A stretch of DNA of 8,082 bases from the NCBI GenBank assembly GCA_003153855.1, contig PMBM01000179.1:10821-18902 (forward strand), given 5' to 3'. This document shows positions 5,543 to 8,082 of this stretch, in pieces. Below the pieces are notes generated by a model. It saw only the letters and a list, made by a program, of their open reading frames with translations. It was not told where the DNA came from and did no database searches. Position numbers and translations under genes: made by a program. The stretch comes from Propionibacteriaceae bacterium. Its GTDB lineage: Bacteria > Actinomycetota > Actinomycetes > Propionibacteriales > Propionibacteriaceae. How positions within the stretch are numbered: position 1 is the stretch's first letter; every line of letters begins with the position of its first letter.

Positions 5543-5911
5543 ATGGCACGCGTCAAGCGCGCAGTGAACGCACACAAGAAGCGCCGCGAAGTCCTCGAGA
5601 TGGCGTCCGGCTACCGGGGGCAGCGTTCACGTCTGTACCGCAAGGCGAAGGAGCAGCTGCTCCACTCGCTGGCCTACGCCTATCGCGACCGCAAGGACCG
5701 CAAGGGCGACTTCCGCGCCCTGTGGATCCAGCGGATCAACGCGGCGGCTCGTGCCGATGGCATGACCTACAACCGCTTCATCTCGGGTCTCAAGGCTGCC
5801 GGCATCGAGGTGGACCGCAAGATCCTCGCTGACCTCGCCGTCAACGACCCCGCCGCCTTCTCCGTACTGGTGCAGGCTGCGAAGGATGCGGCGTCGGCAA
5901 CGGCGGCCTGA
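5543..5911 (+). CDS. rplT: Ribosomal protein L20
   Basis: A 122-aa basic 50S assembly protein that binds 23S rRNA early in subunit assembly. It shows the long basic N-terminal helix ([37 protein letters not shown]), [18 protein letters not shown] (about 53-70), and the C-terminal globular part [27 protein letters not shown] short Ala-rich tail (KDAASATAA) ends it. ATG follows AAGGAG (5531-5536) by 6 bases. In other bacteria L20 also represses its own operon by binding leader RNA that mimics its rRNA site; the infC leader here is a candidate target. The next gene begins 8 bases later. Confidence 0.97.
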   Translation: MARVKRAVNAHKKRREVLEMASGYRGQRSRLYRKAKEQLLHSLAYAYRDRKDRKGDFRALWIQRINAAARADGMTYNRFISGLKAAGIEVDRKILADLAVNDPAAFSVLVQAAKDAASATAA

Positions 5912-5919
5912 CCAACCTC

Positions 5920-6783
5920 ATGACGCGGACGGATCGTTCGTCCGCAGCCAACGAGCCGACCGGACCCGCACACGCGGGAGCCATCCGGTCGGCTCGTCGG
6001 CTGTCGACGCTGAAGGGCCGGCGTACGGCTGAGCAGTTCCTGGCCGAGGGACCGCAGGCGGTACGGGAAGCGGTCGCGGCCGGTCTCGTACAGCGACTCT
6101 TCGTCACCGCATCGGCAGCCGATCGGCACGCGGACGTCGTGGAGGCTGCCGCCAGCGCCGGTGCCGTGGTGCTGGAGGTCAGCGACACAGAGCTCGCGTC
6201 GCTGACGGACACCGTCACCCCGCAGGGACTTGTCGCGGTCTGCCGAGCCACCTGGCCGTCGCTCGACGACGTGATCGCCCTGGCGCCGAGGCTCGTGGTC
6301 GTCTGCGCGCAGGTGAGGGATCCGGGCAACGCCGGTACGGTCATCCGCTGCGCCGACGCGTTCGGCGCCGACGCGGTGATCCTCACGCAGGGGTCGGTCG
6401 ACGTGCACAACCCCAAGACCGTACGGGCGTCGGTGGGATCTCTGTTCCACCTGCCCGTCGTCGCCGACGTGAGCCTCGAGGACGCCACCGACGCGCTCAA
6501 GGCCGCAGGGCTCACGGTCATCGCGGCCGACGGCTCGGGCTCGCAGACGCTCCTCGACCTCGACCTCTCGGTCCCGATCGCCTGGGTGCTCGGCAACGAG
6601 GCCTGGGGACTGCCGCCCGCCGACCTCGCTGTCGCGGACATCGTCGCGAGGGTGCCGATGTGGGGAGCGGCCGAGAGCCTCAACCTGTCCACGGCCGCTG
6701 CCGTCTGCCTGTACGCGACCGCGGCTGCCCAGCACACGTCGACGCGTGCAATAGAGATGCCTGCGACCGGCACTTCTTCCTAG
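5920..6783 (+). CDS. SpoU/TrmH-family RNA 2'-O-methyltransferase
   Basis: A 287-aa AdoMet-dependent SPOUT enzyme. An N-terminal substrate-binding domain (about 22-110; RSARRLSTLKGRRTAEQFLAEGPQAVREA) is followed by the knotted catalytic domain with V132-R-D-P-G-N-A-G-T-V-I-R143 (motif 1), NPKTVRASVGSLFHLPV (164-180), LGNEAWGLP (224-232, motif 2) and ESLNLSTAAAVCLYA (252-266, motif 3), whose last two form the AdoMet-binding trefoil knot. The layout is that of TsnR/RlmB-like rRNA ribose methylases; the nucleotide modified cannot be told. The ATG is 8 bases after rplT with no strong Shine-Dalgarno, suggesting translational coupling. It sits between L20 and pheS, a position I recall for this enzyme in actinobacteria. 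The first 20 residues are low-complexity and may include a wrong start. Confidence 0.92.
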   Translation: MTRTDRSSAANEPTGPAHAGAIRSARRLSTLKGRRTAEQFLAEGPQAVREAVAAGLVQRLFVTASAADRHADVVEAAASAGAVVLEVSDTELASLTDTVTPQGLVAVCRATWPSLDDVIALAPRLVVVCAQVRDPGNAGTVIRCADAFGADAVILTQGSVDVHNPKTVRASVGSLFHLPVVADVSLEDATDALKAAGLTVIAADGSGSQTLLDLDLSVPIAWVLGNEAWGLPPADLAVADIVARVPMWGAAESLNLSTAAAVCLYATAAAQHTSTRAIEMPATGTSS

Positions 6784-6786
6784 ACT
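6781..6786 (+). promoter_or_regulatory. Candidate -10 element (TAGACT) for pheST
   Basis: TAGACT starts on the stop codon of the methyltransferase gene and is identical to the candidate -10 of infC. It would start a transcript near 6793, about 20 nt before the pheS ATG, leaving room for the GAGGGG Shine-Dalgarno (6804-6809). No clear -35. No T-box or leader peptide fits in the 30-base gap. Confidence 0.35.
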
Positions 6787-6813
6787 CACCAGTCGGAACA
6801 GACGAGGGGACAC

Positions 6814-7923
6814 ATGTCAGGCCCGAACACGAACTACGACCCGGTCGAGGTGACGCCGCTCGGCGCCGAGGCCGTACAGGCCATGGTCGACGAGGCGCTC
6901 GCAGCCTTCGCGGCGGCCACGACGCTCGCCGACCTCAAGGCCGCGCGTCTCGCGCACGCCGGGGACCGGTCGCCTCTGGCCCTCGCCAACCGCGAGATCG
7001 GTGCTCTGCCGCCCGCCGCACGCAAGGACGCCGGCGCTCGTGTGGGCAAGGCTCGGGGGGAGATCGCTCAGGCGCTTGCCGCGCGTGAGGCCGAGGTCGG
7101 TGCTGCCGAGCTCGAGCGCGCGCTTTCCACAGAGAGCGTCGACGTCACGGTTCCGGTCGACGTCGTACCGGTCGGTGCCGTACATCCCATCACCGCACTC
7201 ATGGACACCCTCGGCGACGTCTTCGTCTCGATGGGCTGGGAGATCGCGGAAGGTCCGGAGGCCGAGGCGGCCTGGCTGAACTTCGACGCGCTCAACATCG
7301 GGCCGGACCATCCGGCGCGCGGCACCACCGACACGCTCTTCGTCGGGGACATGCACAGCAACGTCGTTCTCCGTACGCACACCTCGCCCGTCCAGGCACG
7401 GTCGATGCTGGACAGGCCGTTGCCGATCTACGTCGTGTGCCCCGGCAAGGTCTACCGGGCCGACGAGTTCGACGCCACGCACGTACCGGTCTTCCACCAG
7501 ATCGAAGGCCTGGTCGTGGACAAGGGCATCTCGATGGCCCACCTCGTCGGCACCCTGCAGCACCTCGCGAAGGTGATGTTCGGCGACATCGAGATCCGCA
7601 TCCGGCCGAACTACTTCCCGTTCACCGAGCCGAGCGCCGAGCTCGACCTCGAGTGCTTCGTCTGTCACGGCGCGAGCGTCAACGACCCGGCGAACCCGTG
7701 CCGTACGTGCTCCAGCGAAGGCTGGATCGAGTGGGGCGGCTGCGGCGTGGTCAACCCGCGCGTACTGACCGCGTGCGGCATCGACGCCGAGGTCTACTCG
7801 GGCTTCGCGTTCGGCATGGGTGTCGAGCGGAGCCTGATGTTCCGCAACAACGCGGCCGACATGCGCGACATGGTGGAGGGCGACGTACGGTTCAGCCGGT
7901 CGCTCGTGGGAGGAGCACGATGA
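6814..7923 (+). CDS. pheS: Phenylalanyl-tRNA synthetase alpha subunit
   Basis: Catalytic subunit of the alpha2-beta2 class II enzyme that charges tRNA-Phe. At 369 aa it has an N-terminal coiled-coil arm (about 15-105, tRNA-binding) and the aminoacylation domain from about 123: HPITALMDTLGDVFVSMGWEIAEGPE (motif 1 region), LRTHTSPVQAR (186-196, motif 2), HVPVFHQIEGL (223-233), FPFTEPSAE (268-276) and GFAFGMGVERSLMFR (330-344, motif 3). Between the last two is a Cys4 insertion, C281-x2-C284 and C296-x2-C299, that could hold zinc; I recall it in some actinobacterial PheS but not in the mycobacterial one. ATG 6814 follows GAGGGG by 4 bases. The stop overlaps pheT (ATGA). Confidence 0.97.
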   Translation: MSGPNTNYDPVEVTPLGAEAVQAMVDEALAAFAAATTLADLKAARLAHAGDRSPLALANREIGALPPAARKDAGARVGKARGEIAQALAAREAEVGAAELERALSTESVDVTVPVDVVPVGAVHPITALMDTLGDVFVSMGWEIAEGPEAEAAWLNFDALNIGPDHPARGTTDTLFVGDMHSNVVLRTHTSPVQARSMLDRPLPIYVVCPGKVYRADEFDATHVPVFHQIEGLVVDKGISMAHLVGTLQHLAKVMFGDIEIRIRPNYFPFTEPSAELDLECFVCHGASVNDPANPCRTCSSEGWIEWGGCGVVNPRVLTACGIDAEVYSGFAFGMGVERSLMFRNNAADMRDMVEGDVRFSRSLVGGAR

Positions 7924-8082
7924 GGGCGCCGGTTTCCTGGGTACGCGAGTTCGTACCCCTGCCCGACGACGTCACCGGTCGTGACATCGGCGACGCACTG
8001 ATCCGCGCCGGCCTCGAGGTCGAGGGCGTCGAGCCGGCGACCGAGATCAGCGGTCCGCTGACGGTGGGCCGTGTGCTGAGCT
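7920..8082 (+). CDS. pheT: Phenylalanyl-tRNA synthetase beta subunit, N-terminal fragment
   Basis: The first 54 codons of the beta subunit, cut by the window end. It begins MRAPVSWVREFVPLPDDVTG and continues LIRAGLEVEGVEP, the normal PheT N-terminal pattern just before the EMAP/OB-fold tRNA-binding domain. The ATG overlaps the pheS stop by 4 bases (ATGA), with GGAGGAG (7909-7915 region, inside the last pheS codons) as Shine-Dalgarno, so equimolar subunits would come from coupled translation. Confidence 0.96.
   Translation, partial: MRAPVSWVREFVPLPDDVTGRDIGDALIRAGLEVEGVEPATEISGPLTVGRVLS

Noticed and set aside
5767..6813. 348-codon minus-strand ORF opposite the methyltransferase gene
   Set aside because: Antisense open frame typical of GC-rich coding DNA; the plus strand has an unmistakable SPOUT methyltransferase.
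6784..6813. T-box or leader-peptide attenuator for pheST
   Set aside because: Only 30 bases separate the methyltransferase stop from pheS, too few for a T-box, and there is no Phe-rich short ORF.
6817..7668. 283-codon minus-strand ORF opposite pheS
   Set aside because: Shadow of pheS; no motif, no SD and low-complexity composition.

Overview
The window is high-GC, gene-dense DNA with GTG and ATG starts, 4-base stop/start overlaps and many GTAC tetranucleotides. Protein sequences and gene order point to an actinobacterium, probably Nocardioidaceae-like (Nocardioides or Aeromicrobium type). That placement is an inference from remembered sequence resemblance, not from a search. The content is mostly core metabolism and translation. 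I see no phage, transposase, CRISPR or defence genes, and no rRNA or tRNA.

Layout. Bases 1-748: the 3' end of argG (argininosuccinate synthase, E. coli-type long form) overlapping hisE by 4 bases. Bases 749-1059: a gene-free gap with a symmetric four-box inverted-repeat array, the least explained element in the window. Bases 1060-2372: hisG, probably read from a leaderless promoter, overlapped by a small two-TM PH-like-domain protein. Bases 2363-2748 (minus): a two-gene operon of cysteine-free ribosomal proteins, L31 type B then L36, behind a Fur/Zur-family-like palindrome. This looks like a zinc-sparing ribosome module. Bases 2885-4292: an SseB-family protein and an alpha/beta hydrolase. Bases 4293-4554: promoter and structured leader of infC, ending in a hairpin plus T-tract that looks like an attenuator. 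Bases 4555-5911: infC-rpmI-rplT (IF3, L35, L20), with IF3 apparently starting at a non-canonical ATC inside a 27-bp tandem duplication. Bases 5920-8082: a SpoU/TrmH-family RNA methyltransferase, pheS and the start of pheT.

How it fits together. infC-rpmI-rplT-trmH-pheST is a translation cluster. It probably has two layers of control at infC: attenuation in the leader, and start-codon discrimination by IF3 at ATC. argG, hisE and hisG are amino-acid biosynthesis genes. hisE and hisG encode steps 2 and 1 of histidine synthesis, but here the repeat array splits them and hisG seems to have its own promoter. The best leads for something undescribed are the concentric repeat array at 809-971 and the duplicated IF3 initiation region with its leader.
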